Below are positions 22,795 through 34,641 of a stretch of 64,000 nt of DNA, in pieces. The position numbers were made by a program, and so were the translations under genes. The notes under the pieces are model-generated. The model had not been told where the DNA came from. It saw nothing but the letters and a program-made list of their open reading frames with translations, and ran no database searches. Origin of the DNA: Xestospongia bergquistia (lineage: Eukaryota; Porifera; Demospongiae; Haplosclerida; Petrosiidae); NCBI GenBank assembly GCA_963965975.1, contig OZ014420.1, positions 4,366,001 through 4,430,000 on the forward strand. The letters are read 5' to 3'. Position 1 is the stretch's first letter. Every line of letters starts with the position of its first letter.

Positions 22795-23560
22795 AATATC
22801 ACACAAGGGGTTTACTATTTGACACAAGGGTTACAGAGAGAGGGTTAACAGTTTAGAATCAATTTATATCACACAAGGGGTTTACTATTTGACACAAGGG
22901 TTAATATTCAGAATACAGGCTTATATGACAGATACAGAGGTTTTAAATGACAGCATTATATGATCATTGAATAGTCAGGAATATATGACAGACACAGAGG
23001 ATTAACAAGTCAGGATCAAGTTATACCACACATAGGGGGTTTGACAATTTGGGATCATGTGATAACACACAAGGGGGTTAACAATAAAGGTATTTTTATA
23101 CAACAGATAGTTAATACAACAGACAGACAGTTAACAAGTCAGGATCTAGTTATATCACACATAGGGAGTTGACAATTTAGGATTAAATTAAAGACACAAG
23201 GGAGGTTAACAATAGAAAATTTATATGACAGACACAAAGGGTTAATATTTCTGGAATATACAACAGAGGATTAACAAATCAGGATTATAAACCCACACAA
23301 GGGAAACAATAATGAAAAAAGGTGTTAATAAATCAATATTCCAGACAGACACAAGTGACAAAGGGTTACATAAATGTACATAGAGGGTCTGATATCAGAA
23401 GAACAATAATCAAAAAAGGGATTAATATTTTAAGATTATATAACAACACAGATATAAAACATCCCAGGCAGACACAAGAGAGTATTTCTGAATTATTATG
23501 ACACACACAAAGGGTTTGAAGGATGAAAAAGAGATTAATTAAATATGTATGGACGTAATA
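22795..23560 (+). repeat. Degenerate minisatellite, about 35-45 bp unit (copy 1)
   Basis: Imperfect repeats built from ACACAAGGG, GGTTAACAA and a TCAGGATTA-like end. The same minisatellite recurs at about 26,950-27,760 in the second copy of the segmental duplication. Confidence 0.7.
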
Positions 23561-24299
23561 ACATCAGGTTTAATATCAAGATGATCAATCACTGTTATCT
23601 GATATTTATATATGCCAACACAAAAGACAAAGATGAACAAGACAAGACCAGAGGTATAATGATATTAGAAATTGATGACAAGACAATATGTGTATAACCT
23701 GTTGTTCCATATCCAAATCCACCTATTGATGCCTGAGACTAGTGAAGTACCTACAATTAAATTATGATACCAATATGAACAACCTATAAAGTGATGCTTG
23801 ACCACATTCAAGATACCTCATCAACCTCAAGATCCAAGCAGAGCCACAACCAGTAATCAATGTCTAATAATTCTCCAGATACTCAAGACAAAACTAATTA
23901 TTAACGTCCAGTGTTAGTTGTAGATAAATCTACTAAAGAGACAAAAATAATTAGTAGTATATATAGTATAGTAAATGTATTAGTATACAACCTCATTATC
24001 AGCAGTTATAATGATACTCAACTAGAACATCAACCACAGAATAAAATGATTAATTGTAATAAAAGAGGGCATATAAAAGATCAATCTTACATAGAGTAGT
24101 GATCAGAGAACTGCACAAGATCATCTCCAGTCCAGTTATCAATATCTTACTATGAAATTAAAGGAAATAGTACATGATTGTCAAATTAATAATAGATCAG
24201 ACTTACAGTCTAAACTATCAGAAAAGATTTTGTACACCTATACAATAGATCAAATTTCCTAAAAAATGAAAACACATGTTTAGTACAGGACTGTCCAGG

Positions 24300-24520
24300 A
24301 CATATGTTATTAGGACTGTCAATATTATTAGGACTGTCATATTATTAGGACTGTCTATATTATTAGGATTGTTATATTATTAGGACTGTCATATTATTAG
24401 GACTGTCCATATTATTATGATTGGTATATTATTAGGACTGTCTATATTATTAGGATTGTTATATTATTAGGACTGTCTATATTATTAGGACTGTTTTATT
24501 ATTAGGACTGTTATATTATT
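24300..24520 (+). repeat. Short tandem repeat, TATTATTAGGACTGTC type
   Basis: More than ten copies of a 15-19 bp unit built on ATTATTAGGACTGT, with small changes. It is absent from the equivalent place in the other module copies, so it expanded locally. Confidence 0.85.
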
Positions 24521-26949
24521 ATTACAGATATAACTTACAAAAGCCATCACTTAATGGAGATCTAGATCATAAGTCTACTAGAGCGATAAAGGGTCAGTAG
24601 TATTGTACTTATAGCACAGTATAAGTATTACAATACAGCCATCTCATCTTCCCAGCACTCAACTAAAGCATCAACTACAGAATAAAAATGAAGTAAGATG
24701 TATAAAAGATCAATCTTACATTGAGTAGTGATTAGAGAGCCTCACTAGATCATTTCCAGTCCATGTCTCCCTATAAAATTAAAGAAAATAGTTTAGCACA
24801 ACATTGTAAGTTTCAAATTAATGATAGATCAAACTTACAGCCTAGTTATTAGAGAACATTTAACATTATGTATATCTATATAGTATATCAAAGTCCATAT
24901 AAAAATTAAAACACAAGTTTAGTTCAGAACTGTCATATTATTATAACATATAACTTACAATAGTAATCAGTCAATGGAGATCAGATCATCACTACCAGGA
25001 CTAACTGTGATCATTATCCTGTCAGTCCTATTATAAAAGTCCATTCAGTAAACAATTATAGTATTTAATAAATTAACTTACAGTAGGTGTATTAACAAAT
25101 GTCATCAGGTCATCTCTTATTAGTTATAAATAGAACTACTAAATGTAACAGAATTTGTTTAGTTCTATAATTATAGTTAATATATAACTCACAACCATTA
25201 GAACATTATATCATTATACTACAAAACAATAAATAGTTAGTAAATTAGTAATAAATAATAAATATAACTTACATATAGTATATCATAGGACTATACTAGA
25301 TCTAGATCATCACAAGTTTGTGCATGCAAGTGAAAAATAGTACAAAATTCTATAAACTTACTAGCAGCAGAACACCAATCTCCAATAGATCAGTAACAAT
25401 CCTATTCTAAGTAGTCCTAATAGTTTAGCACAAGATTGTAAGTCTCAAATTAATAATAGATCAAACTTACAATCTAAGTTATCAGAAAACATTATAATAA
25501 CATATATCTTACAATAGTAATCAGTCAATGGAAATCATCTCATCTCAACCAGTGACTATTAACTTGTCAATCCTATTATAGAATAAAATAGTTCAGTAGA
25601 CAATTATTCTAATTAATAAGTCATCTTACAATAGGTATTTTAACAAATATCATCAGATCAGTAGCTATAATAGACCTACTAAACAGAATTTGTTTTGTTC
25701 TAACATTATAGTGTGACCATTAAACTGTACATTCTATTATAAAATTATACAGTTCGTTCAGTAAACAATTGTAAAATAACTTACAGTAGGTATATTAACA
25801 ACAAATGTCATTAGATCATCTCTAGTAGTTGTTATAAATAGACTACTAAATGTAACAGAATTTGTTTTGTTCTAAAATTATAGTTAATATACAACTCGCA
25901 ACGATTTGAACATTATATCATTATACTACAGAACAATAAGAAGTTAGTAAACTAGTAATAAACAATATAACCTACATATAGTATATCATAGGATTACACT
26001 AGATCTAGATTATCTCAGTTGGTGTAAAATCAGTTACTATAATATTTTTTAAAGAGAAAAATAGTAAAAACATTTATTTACCATGTCTTTCTATTAACTT
26101 ATTAGCAGCAGAACACTGATCTCCAATAGATCAGCAAACAGTTCTAATCCAAGTAGCCCAAAACAGGTATCATTTAAATTGTTTACAAACATCTCCAGTA
26201 GACTAGTAAATAACAGTCCTACTATAAAATGAAAAATAGTCAAAACAGAGCAATATGATTTTCTTGCTTTTTTCAAGCATTTTGGGTGCTTGAAATTTCT
26301 TTTTTTTTCCTAAAATATCTCTGATTTAGTTTGGCTTAAAGCAGGTGTCTATAGTTGTTCTAGCATTGAAGGTTTTACAAGAGAGCTGGCATTCTCCTTT
26401 AAAAACCGGAAGATGTCTGAACCAAGTAAAATCCTTATGCCTGTAAAAAATTTCATAGATGCCTGTAAAGAAACCAAGTAAAATTGTAAGTATCAGTAAG
26501 ATCTAGATCCTGATGTCTGTAGATGTAAAAAAGGAAAATGTTAGATACCAGTATAAAAATGAAACTCCTAGCTGCCAGTAGGAAACAAGAAAATCCATGA
26601 AAATTCTGAGATACCAGTAATGTTCCTAGATACCAGTGGAAACAAGAATTGCCAATCAAATAATGGCAGTGGTGACAGGAATGTTGTGTCAAGTTGATAT
26701 TTAGGAGGTGGAGATCAGTAAGTTAATGTTTAGGAGGTTGAGATCAGTATCATAATACATAAAAGTATAGATGTGTTCTGGACAAATAAGTCATTGCCTA
26801 AAATCATTCATGTCAATGAAAAACAATAAATAATTTCTATTCCAGTGAGAAACAAGAAATCCTGTAGCTAAAAGTAAACCAAGTAAGCCAAATCTTAGAT
26901 GCCAGGATAATGATGTTAGTAAAAAACAAGAGATGCCAGTAAGACACAA

Positions 26950-27760
26950 GAATTAATATTGCAGGATTATGTAACAGAGAGAGGGTTAACAATTCAGAAT
27001 CAATTTATATCACACAAGGCGTTTACTATTTGACACAAGGGTTAACATACACAATACAGACTTATGCAACAGATACAGAGGTTTTAAATGACAGCATTAT
27101 ATGGTCACTGAGGGTTAACAATTCAAGATTAATTACAGACACAAAGAAATAAACAATTTATACCTTACACAGAAGATAAGTCAGGAAAATATGACAGACA
27201 CAGAGGGTTAACAAGTCAGATCCAAGTTATACCACACATAGGGGCGGTTCATAATTTAGGATAGTGTGATAAAGACAAGAGGGTTAACAATAAAGTTGGT
27301 TTTATACAACAGATACAGAGTAGGATATACAACAGACAGACACTAACAATCCTGGATCACGTTATACCACATATAGGGAGTTGACAATTTAGGATTAAAT
27401 GAAAGACACAAGGGGAGGTTTGAAGTTTATATAACCAACACAAAGGGTTAATATTTCTGGAAGATAGAGGATAATAAGTCAAGATTATAAACACATACAA
27501 GGGGAAAAATAATGAAAAAAGGGATTAATAATTCAAGATTACATAATGAACAGTATAGAACATTCCAGACACAAAGGGTTTGAAGGTTAATTAAACATGG
27601 GAGGGTCTGACATTAGGGGGAGCAATAATGAATAAAGAGGTTAATAGTTCAGATTGTATAACACCACAGATATAAAACTTTTCAACACAGACACAAACAA
27701 GAGTATTTCTGAATTATTACAACACATGCACAGGGTTTGAAGGGTAACAAAGGGGTTAAT
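26950..27760 (+). repeat. Degenerate minisatellite (copy 2)
   Basis: Second copy of the ACACAAGGG/GGTTAACAA minisatellite of 22,795-23,560, with different unit losses. Confidence 0.7.
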
Positions 27761-29169
27761 GAAATATATATGGGAGGGTCTAACATCATGTTTAATACCA
27801 AGATGATAGATCACATAAGAGGCTATACAGGGCATTGCTATATATACCTACACAAAAGATAAACAAAATTTGAGGTAACACAAGACAAGGAGAAGCATAC
27901 AATATAAGATGACTTGTGTTGTTCCATATCCAAATCCACCTATTGATGCCTGAGACTAGTGAAGTACCTACAATTAAATTATGATATCCATATGAACAAC
28001 CTATAAAGTGATGCTTGACCACATTCAAGATACCCCATCAACCTCAAGATCCAAGCTGAGCCACAAACAGTAATCAATGTCTAATAATTCTCCAGATCCT
28101 CAAGACAAAACCAGTTATTAATGTCCAGTGTTAGTTGTAGATAAATCTACTAAAGAGACAAAAATAATTAGTAGTATATATAGTATAGTAAATGTATTAG
28201 TATACAACCTCATTATCAGCAGTTATAATGATATTCAACTAGAACATCAACTACAGAATAAAATGATTAAATGGAACTAAAAAAAGTATATAAAGATCAC
28301 TCTTACATAGAGTAATGATTAGAGAACTGCAGTAGATCATCTTAGTCCAGTTATCAATCTCTCACTATAAAATTCCAATTACTCCCTGTCCTGTCATCAA
28401 TATCTTGCCATAGAATTAAATGAAATAGTTTAGTATAAGATCATCAAATAACTAATAGATCAAACTTACAGTCTAGAGAACCTATTATGACCTTTAATCT
28501 GTCAATCCTATTAGAGTTCATTCAGTAATAATTGTACTATTTAACAAGTCAACTTATGTAACAGCAGGCGTATTAACAAATGTCATCAGATCATCTATTA
28601 TTGGTTATTAATAGACCTACTAAATGTAACAGAGATTTTGTTCTAAAATTATAGTTAATATATATGAGTTATATATTCTCACAATCATTAGAACATTATA
28701 TCATTATACTACAGAACAATAAGTAGTTATGTTAGGAAATTAGTAATAAATAGAAACAAGATCTAGATCATCTCAAGTTGGTGTAGAATAAGTTACTATA
28801 ATAAGAGAATAAATACTAAAAAATTCTATTAATTAACTTACTAGCAGCAGAACACTGATCTCCAGTAAATCAGCAAACAGTTGAAGTAGTCCTAAAAAAA
28901 GGTATCATTTAAATTGTTGAGTTTATAACAGATCTCAATCAGTTGATCATCATCTCCAGTAGACTAGTAAACAACAGTCCTACTATAAAATGAAAAATAG
29001 TTATTATAACAGTGAAATAATTATTGTTAAGAGTCTGCTGTATACTAAAATTACTTAACAATTCTAGTGTACAACAGTTTGTGTCAGTTATTAGAGAAAA
29101 AGGGAAGAGCCAGATACAAAGAAAACCTTCAGATGTCCTGTAAAACCCTCCAATTCTAGAAAAACCACA

Positions 29170-29470
29170 GACACCTGCCAAATTTCAAATCCTACAGGCC
29201 AGTAGAAGTCATGAGAAGTCCTAGATGCCAGTGAATCCTAGACGCCAAAAAAGGTAAAATTCAAGATGCCAGAGATAAGCAAGAAAAATTTAGATGTCAA
29301 AAAAATCCAGATGCCAGAAATATCCTGGATGGATGTAAAAAGTCAAGAAAATCGTTGATGCCAGAGTAGAATGCTAAATGTCAGAAATAAGCAAGAGAAA
29401 AGTAACAAAAGATCATTGATGCTAGGTGGAACCTCAGATGCCAGGTAATTCTCAAAACAAGGATAAATTA
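29170..29470 (+). repeat. Degenerate repeat of AGATGCCAG-type words
   Basis: Irregular repeats of AGATGCCAG followed by AAACAAGAAAA-like words, spaced about 30 bp. The same words fill 22,330-22,790 and 26,400-26,960, so this is a further diverged piece of the mosaic. Confidence 0.6.
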
Positions 29471-30600
29471 GATACTTGTTAAACCAAGATACCAGCTTTT
29501 AATTGGTGTAATCATAGAAATCTGTAACATTAGGATGTTTGAAAAAGGCCAAAGAACTATGATAATCCTAAAGCCAAATTAGAACAATGATGGATGGAAA
29601 ATAAATAGTACAAAGGTAACAAACATATCTTACTAGTAGATAAAGCATCTTTGACATAATGCTGTAGTACCAGTATTAAATAAAAGATGTAGGGAATATG
29701 CAACTAGTAAAGCAAGACAAAGACAACAAGAGAATGTAGATATTACAGTACATGAACACTGTGGGTCATACACAATAAGACAATGAGAAATATAAGATAA
29801 CAATAGAGCAACTACAAACTAATTGATATACAATAATACAACAATGTATGATATAACAGAAGTTGAAAACAATATAACAAAGTGTTAACAGTGTTATAGG
29901 AGATTGAGTTGTATGATAATATGTACAAGAGCTAATACTGACCACAGTTGTAAAAGTTATTGTAGCAAAATACAGAACCATTACCAATTACAAGAGTTGT
30001 AACAAGTCATCGTAGATGGTATGGAGAGATCAAACACAGGTGTTATCATTAAACAATAAGTCCGATAATGTACAATAGTGACAATAGATCATAACACAAG
30101 ATAGAACACAGGAGTAATAATCTTGAATTAAACAAAATTCAATGAGAATAACATTGTTACACACATAAGAACAACAACACACTAAAAGAGATCATGATAA
30201 TAATAGACAGAAACACAGAAGGCATTACTAGATCAAACACTAATAAAGAACACTTCTCACAACAGTTTTAGGAGATGTTAACACAACAGGTAAAGAAAGG
30301 ATAACTAGATAAAAATATTATTATAGCACCAGTATTCTAACTGGAATACACACTAGAACTGTTATTAGGAATCATAAAATTACAATTTTATAATATAAAA
30401 CAAAGTAATGAGAATCTAATGTGACAAATGAATAACAAGACTTCAACAAAGGTACCAGTGAATTGTAGACATTAGTAGATTTAATGTGAAAAGATTTACA
30501 AAAGTATATGATTTTAGTTTATGAGGTTACAAAAAGTTTGTTAGATCATAGAATTTATGCAAAAAATACATACACCAAATAATTAAGAGAGATTACATAG
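29471..30600. other. AT-rich, nothing recognised
   Basis: A-rich plus strand with many ACAATA and ATAACA words but no clear repeat unit and no coding signal. Confidence 0.45.
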
Positions 30601-30990
30601 GAGATAGTTTATGTTATTGGGTATGAGAGCTTTATATGTACATGTCACAGGGCTAGGTTGTATGAATTGCAATACAAGACATTATATGGTTGGTATATGT
30701 ACATGTCACAGGACTAGATTGTATTGTATTATGATGTTGGGTATTGAGATGTTTGTATGTATTAGATTTATGTATAATAGGACATTTTGTGGTATGTGTA
30801 ACAAGATACTGTTGGAGGACAATGTTATAACATATATAGAACATTATGTGATGAGAACATGTGAGAGGGTTAAATGTATCATATATGTATGTCACAAGTC
30901 TCTGCTGTATAATAAGACATTATGTAGTATGGGTAATAAAATCATGATACATTATGTGGTGTGAATAATAAGATGTAGGGTAATATAATT
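30601..30990 (+). repeat. Degenerate tandem repeat, about 75 bp unit
   Basis: Successive copies of a unit with ATGTACATGTCACAGG, TAGGTTGTAT and AGACATTATGTGGTATG. The repeat keeps an open frame of 117 codons on the plus strand by chance of its composition; I do not regard it as a gene. Confidence 0.7.
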
Positions 30991-32530
30991 TAAAATTATT
31001 ATCAAAGGTAGCATAAACAACAGTACATGACTTATTACAACACTGTAGAATTATACTATTGTATATTACAACAAGAACATTACAAGAGGGTTGTGAGTAT
31101 GTTCTAAAATTAGACTCTTGGACCCACAGAGTTCACATAATCAACAGGGAGGCTCTACTAGTCATTATAGTTGACAAGACGATTCCTCATTAGCTAGATT
31201 GGTTAAGAACTACAACCAAGAGGAAAGCTAGCCTGCTATGTCAGAACTGTTCAAATAGTCAGCATTAGTTTTAAGCAGCTGTACATAAATATATTAAGTA
31301 GTTGAGCATTATAAAAGCCTCTCTAATACAGACATTCAAGGAGAACTGCTTACAACTGTTGAGAAGAGTGACAGATGGTGCTAGTGAGCCACCTAGCAGC
31401 TGCATATTCTATACAAGTGTCTAGGTATATATCAGGCTTCCAATATTGTTCTCACCATGAAATACAACTACTCAGCTCCAGGCTTATAGTCAGCTGTGGC
31501 ATTTCAGTCCTTTTTAGGCAAGTATTTAAACAATGACAGTCTTCTAAATACACAAGATTCTTAAGTATATAAATTAGCACTTTGACCAACTAAGGCTGAC
31601 TTAAACTGAGCTAGAACTAGATCTAGCTAAAATACTATATAGGTAGGCTGTCAAAAGACGTCAAAGGTCTCCAAAGTCATAAAGTAGTTAGAAGAGGCTG
31701 TATATATATGTGAAATGACAAAACTATCTGGGTTCTGAGAGTTGAAAAGCTCAGGGCTAGGCTTTCTATGTACACACGTTTACTCTGACCTGACTACTTT
31801 CTTTTTTATATGCTGCAACAAAAGCACATTTTCTTTGTCGTCGGTCTTGCCTTGACTGTGTTTATCTACATGAGAGGTGAGCAAGGACTTAAGGTATCTT
31901 GACTGGAGGCGACAAACAGAAGACAGCAGCAGCAGTTATGCTTTTCTTCTTTAAAAGATGTCGGCCCTGCAGAAGCACCCATCCAACTGGCGTAGTTGTC
32001 TTGAAGAAATGAGGCAGTCTAGCAAAAATGTAGTATTTTTACAACTAAAAATTGCCTCCACTAAAGCGGTTTGAGCATGCTCAATTCTCTAAAATTGGCG
32101 CCACTAAAGCAAATGTTCATTTACTTTATTACTATAATAATCATACATGATAAGATCCTAAAAAAATAAACTGATAGTGAGCACAATAAGACACATATTC
32201 TATCTGTTAGTATGTTGTCTATCTGTCTGTCAGCCATATTTTTGTCAGTATGATCTTAAACACCAATTCTGTTTTGAACTCCTCCTAATTTAGATTTATA
32301 TACATGTCAAATAAAAAGTTATAGAAAACAAATACAATTTAATGTTAACTATTAAATAATTAATAATTATATGTCATGTACAGGCTAGTCTATTATGTTT
32401 AACCAGATATTTAATTAATAACCACTGTTTAATTTCCTTATATTATCAGCAAATTTTGAAACCAATTTTATTATGGAATCCTCAAATCTAATGAACTACA
32501 TAATCCATACAAATAAACAACACTATGTTT
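30991..32530. other. Intergenic, nothing firmly recognised
   Basis: 31.1-32.1 kb is less AT-rich than its surroundings and holds a direct repeat (CCACTAAAGC at about 32,061 and 32,111), but I found no supported exon. Confidence 0.45.
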
Positions 32531-32569
32531 GTCACCATAGCAACAATTGGTTAAGCAACAATGTGTCTG

Positions 32570-33299
32570 TTATTTGGTTGATGACTGGATGGACCTGTAG
32601 CAAGTTATCTAGCAGCATCTCTGTTATGTTGTGATGAATATGTTATGAATAGATGGATGAATAGGTAGTTAATGGATGGATAGATACACCAATTGATGAA
32701 TCGATGAATGACTTATTATAATTACATCATACATCTCTTTCTTCTCTCTTAGAGTCTTAGCACTTATAGTAGAGAATACATTTACTAGTATACCACATAT
32801 AGCTCAACTTGTGGTACCAGGTGCTAGTTCATTACCTCGATTCTTTTATAAGAATAAAATGAATAATAATTTTGAAAGATATGTTAATTTTATTGTTCTC
32901 TTACAGTTTTTGAGTTATCATGAAATACGTCATATTAGAGCACCTACATTATTTCTCTCAGGTTTAGCTGATCAATTAATTTCATCACAAATGATGTTAG
33001 AACTATATCAAGTAAGATGAATGGATGGACAGATGGTTGGGTAGTGTTAGCATAAGTTTTAAGTAACATCTTTTATTTCCTCTCATTTTAGTTGTGTGGT
33101 TCATCTCTTAAAACAATAGAAACATTTCATGGAGGGAAACACAATGGTACTTGGATGTGTTATAGATATTATTATCATATCAACAGATTTATGGCTTATG
33201 TAAGTAATATTGTGTAGTATAGTTCCTCTATAGATCATAGATGATGTCATTATACTTTGTACTTCCAAACTACTTACACTACAATTGAAGAGCTGGTAA
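32570..33299 (+). pseudogene. ABHD13: ABHD13-like alpha/beta hydrolase, pseudogene remnant
   Basis: Remnant of a membrane-type serine hydrolase of the ABHD13/BEM46 family. The nucleophile region at 32,570 reads LFG, two consecutive TGA codons (32,579-32,584), then LDGPVASYLAASL, where the family has a GRSLGG elbow. The next exon (about 32,752-32,858) encodes LALIVENTFTSIPHIAQ and FFYKNK, then FLSYHEIRHIRAPTLFLSGL and DQLISSQMMLELYQ (to 33,009). A third exon (33,091-33,199) gives CGSSLKTIETFHGGKHNGTW with the catalytic His, and the last (33,234-33,299) ends at TAA. Between YKNK and FLSY lie 48 bp (32,859-32,906) ending in TTACAG but beginning ATGAAT, a former intron whose donor lost its G. The N-terminal exons were not found. 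Confidence 0.75.
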
Positions 33300-33446
33300 A
33301 TCATCATGTATTTTAATATTGTTTTGGTTACTTGATGTAGAGAAATGGTATGATTAGTTATTGGATTGTTTTAATAATAGACTGAATTTGTATTTGTTAA
33401 CATAATCTACATAATACCAATGATGTTTTCTTATTCAATTGTAAAG

Positions 33447-34046
33447 AGGCTACTCCTGAACTAACGAAAATTGTTGACCTTCATGTTGAAGTTGACCAAA
33501 CAATATCTACTGAGCTCAAAACTTTTATTCAATGGTATATACTACAAATGTTCTTCACAAGAACTTCAATAATTGTATTCATACTATATTGTCCTTTTGT
33601 CTTATTTTCCTATATTTTACTTATTCATATATAAAAATATCATTGCTTGATATTCAAGTTATTTTTTATGATAGGATTTGTAGATCATGTGACTCGATGG
33701 ACTTATATCAAACCTTCTCAACATATGTACTTCATGTCTTTGAAAGGCAACAGACTCTATGTCACATTAAGGTACACACATATGTATAGTACATATATGG
33801 ATTATCATAATGTAATAATAGTAACATATTGTTCTGATGTTAGTAATGACTTCAATACTCTATTGAATTAATTTGTTTTTCTTGCAGCAAAGTTTTCCAA
33901 AAGTAAAGGTTGTTTTTTGATTTATTTATATAATCGTATAAATTAATGATAATTATAATGTATTTTAATTATTTGTATTTTGTTACCAGCACATGTTATA
34001 TTATAACTTGGAAATTGTCACTGACAAGAAATGGACTAGTATCTGA
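33447..34046 (+). CDS. 3' exons of an unidentified gene
   Basis: Four exons agree in phase: 33447-33534 (ATPELTKIVDLHVEVDQTIS..), 33675-33771 (ICRSCDSMDLYQTFSTYVLH..), 33888-33908 (QSFPKVK) and 33990-34046 (HMLYYNLEIVTDKKWTSI, stop TGA 34044-34046). Acceptors are AAAG, ATAG, GCAG and CCAG; donors are GTATAT, GTACAC and GTTGTT. The product is about 88 aa, clearly only a C-terminus, and I do not recognise its family. Upstream exons were not found before the ABHD13-like remnant ends at 33,299. An alternative frame is open in the second exon (GFVDHVTRWTYIKPSQHMYF), so the frame choice rests on the phase agreement and on reaching a stop in the fourth exon. Confidence 0.5.
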
Positions 34047-34641
34047 ATATTTGACTGTACACAATGACACTTTATGTGGTAAGTAATATTTTAGTCACAA
34101 GTTTATTTTGTTAGAATTATCTGGTACACAGCAGCACTAGTATCAGTAGTAGTATTAATAGTAGTAATAATAATAATAATAGGATCTATGTTCTTATTGT
34201 TATTGTTTCATTGACTTGTTCTTACTTATCAAACATTGTGATAATACATTAATAAAGAGCCCAAACATTTTCTTCAACAATTTTAAATCATATTATTTGC
34301 TGTTTTCTACAAGTCTAGACTTCCAAGAATCACTTGCCACAGATTATTAAGAAATTAGTTAAAAATATGATTGCAAATCAGTGCTTACTAAGTATATGTA
34401 ATTAATACTATAATTATGTTATATTAAATTAATATTATTACTATATGTTATAATACTATATTAATTTGTCATCTTAACTTTATATGTTCCATAAATCACT
34501 TATTATATTTCAGTCTTATCTCACTAATAATAATTATTAAATGCTTTGAAATTTCTAATATTCTTTTATCTCGTACAAAGTATTTAAAATAAAAAAGTAA
34601 CAGATATATATATATATATACATTGAAATGATATCCATGTA
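34047..34641. other. Convergent intergenic with microsatellites
   Basis: Lies between two genes that end towards each other. It has a TAG/TAA trinucleotide tract near 34,140-34,182 and a (TA)n tract near 34,602-34,620. Confidence 0.6.

Larger units (their letters stand above)
21180..29010. repeat. Mosaic of nested segmental duplications
   Basis: The same modules recur with a spacing near 4.1-4.2 kb: 21,930-23,950 matches 26,025-28,140. For example GTTGTTCCATATCCAAATCC lies at 23,701 and 27,919, and a long module ends in AACAGTTCTAATCCAAGTAG near 22,050 and 26,140. Smaller modules recur more often: 21,180-21,310 with 24,010-24,140, 24,655-24,760 and 28,230-28,340; 21,660-21,930 with 25,060-25,320, 25,780-26,030 and 28,520-28,770. 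No reading frame is conserved between copies, so this looks non-coding. On the minus strand many module copies carry a GTAAGT. Confidence 0.8.

Noticed and set aside
30611-30964. Plus-strand 117-codon open stretch
   Set aside because: Lies entirely in a degenerate tandem repeat, is Met/Cys/Tyr-rich from the repeat itself, and is also open on the other strand.
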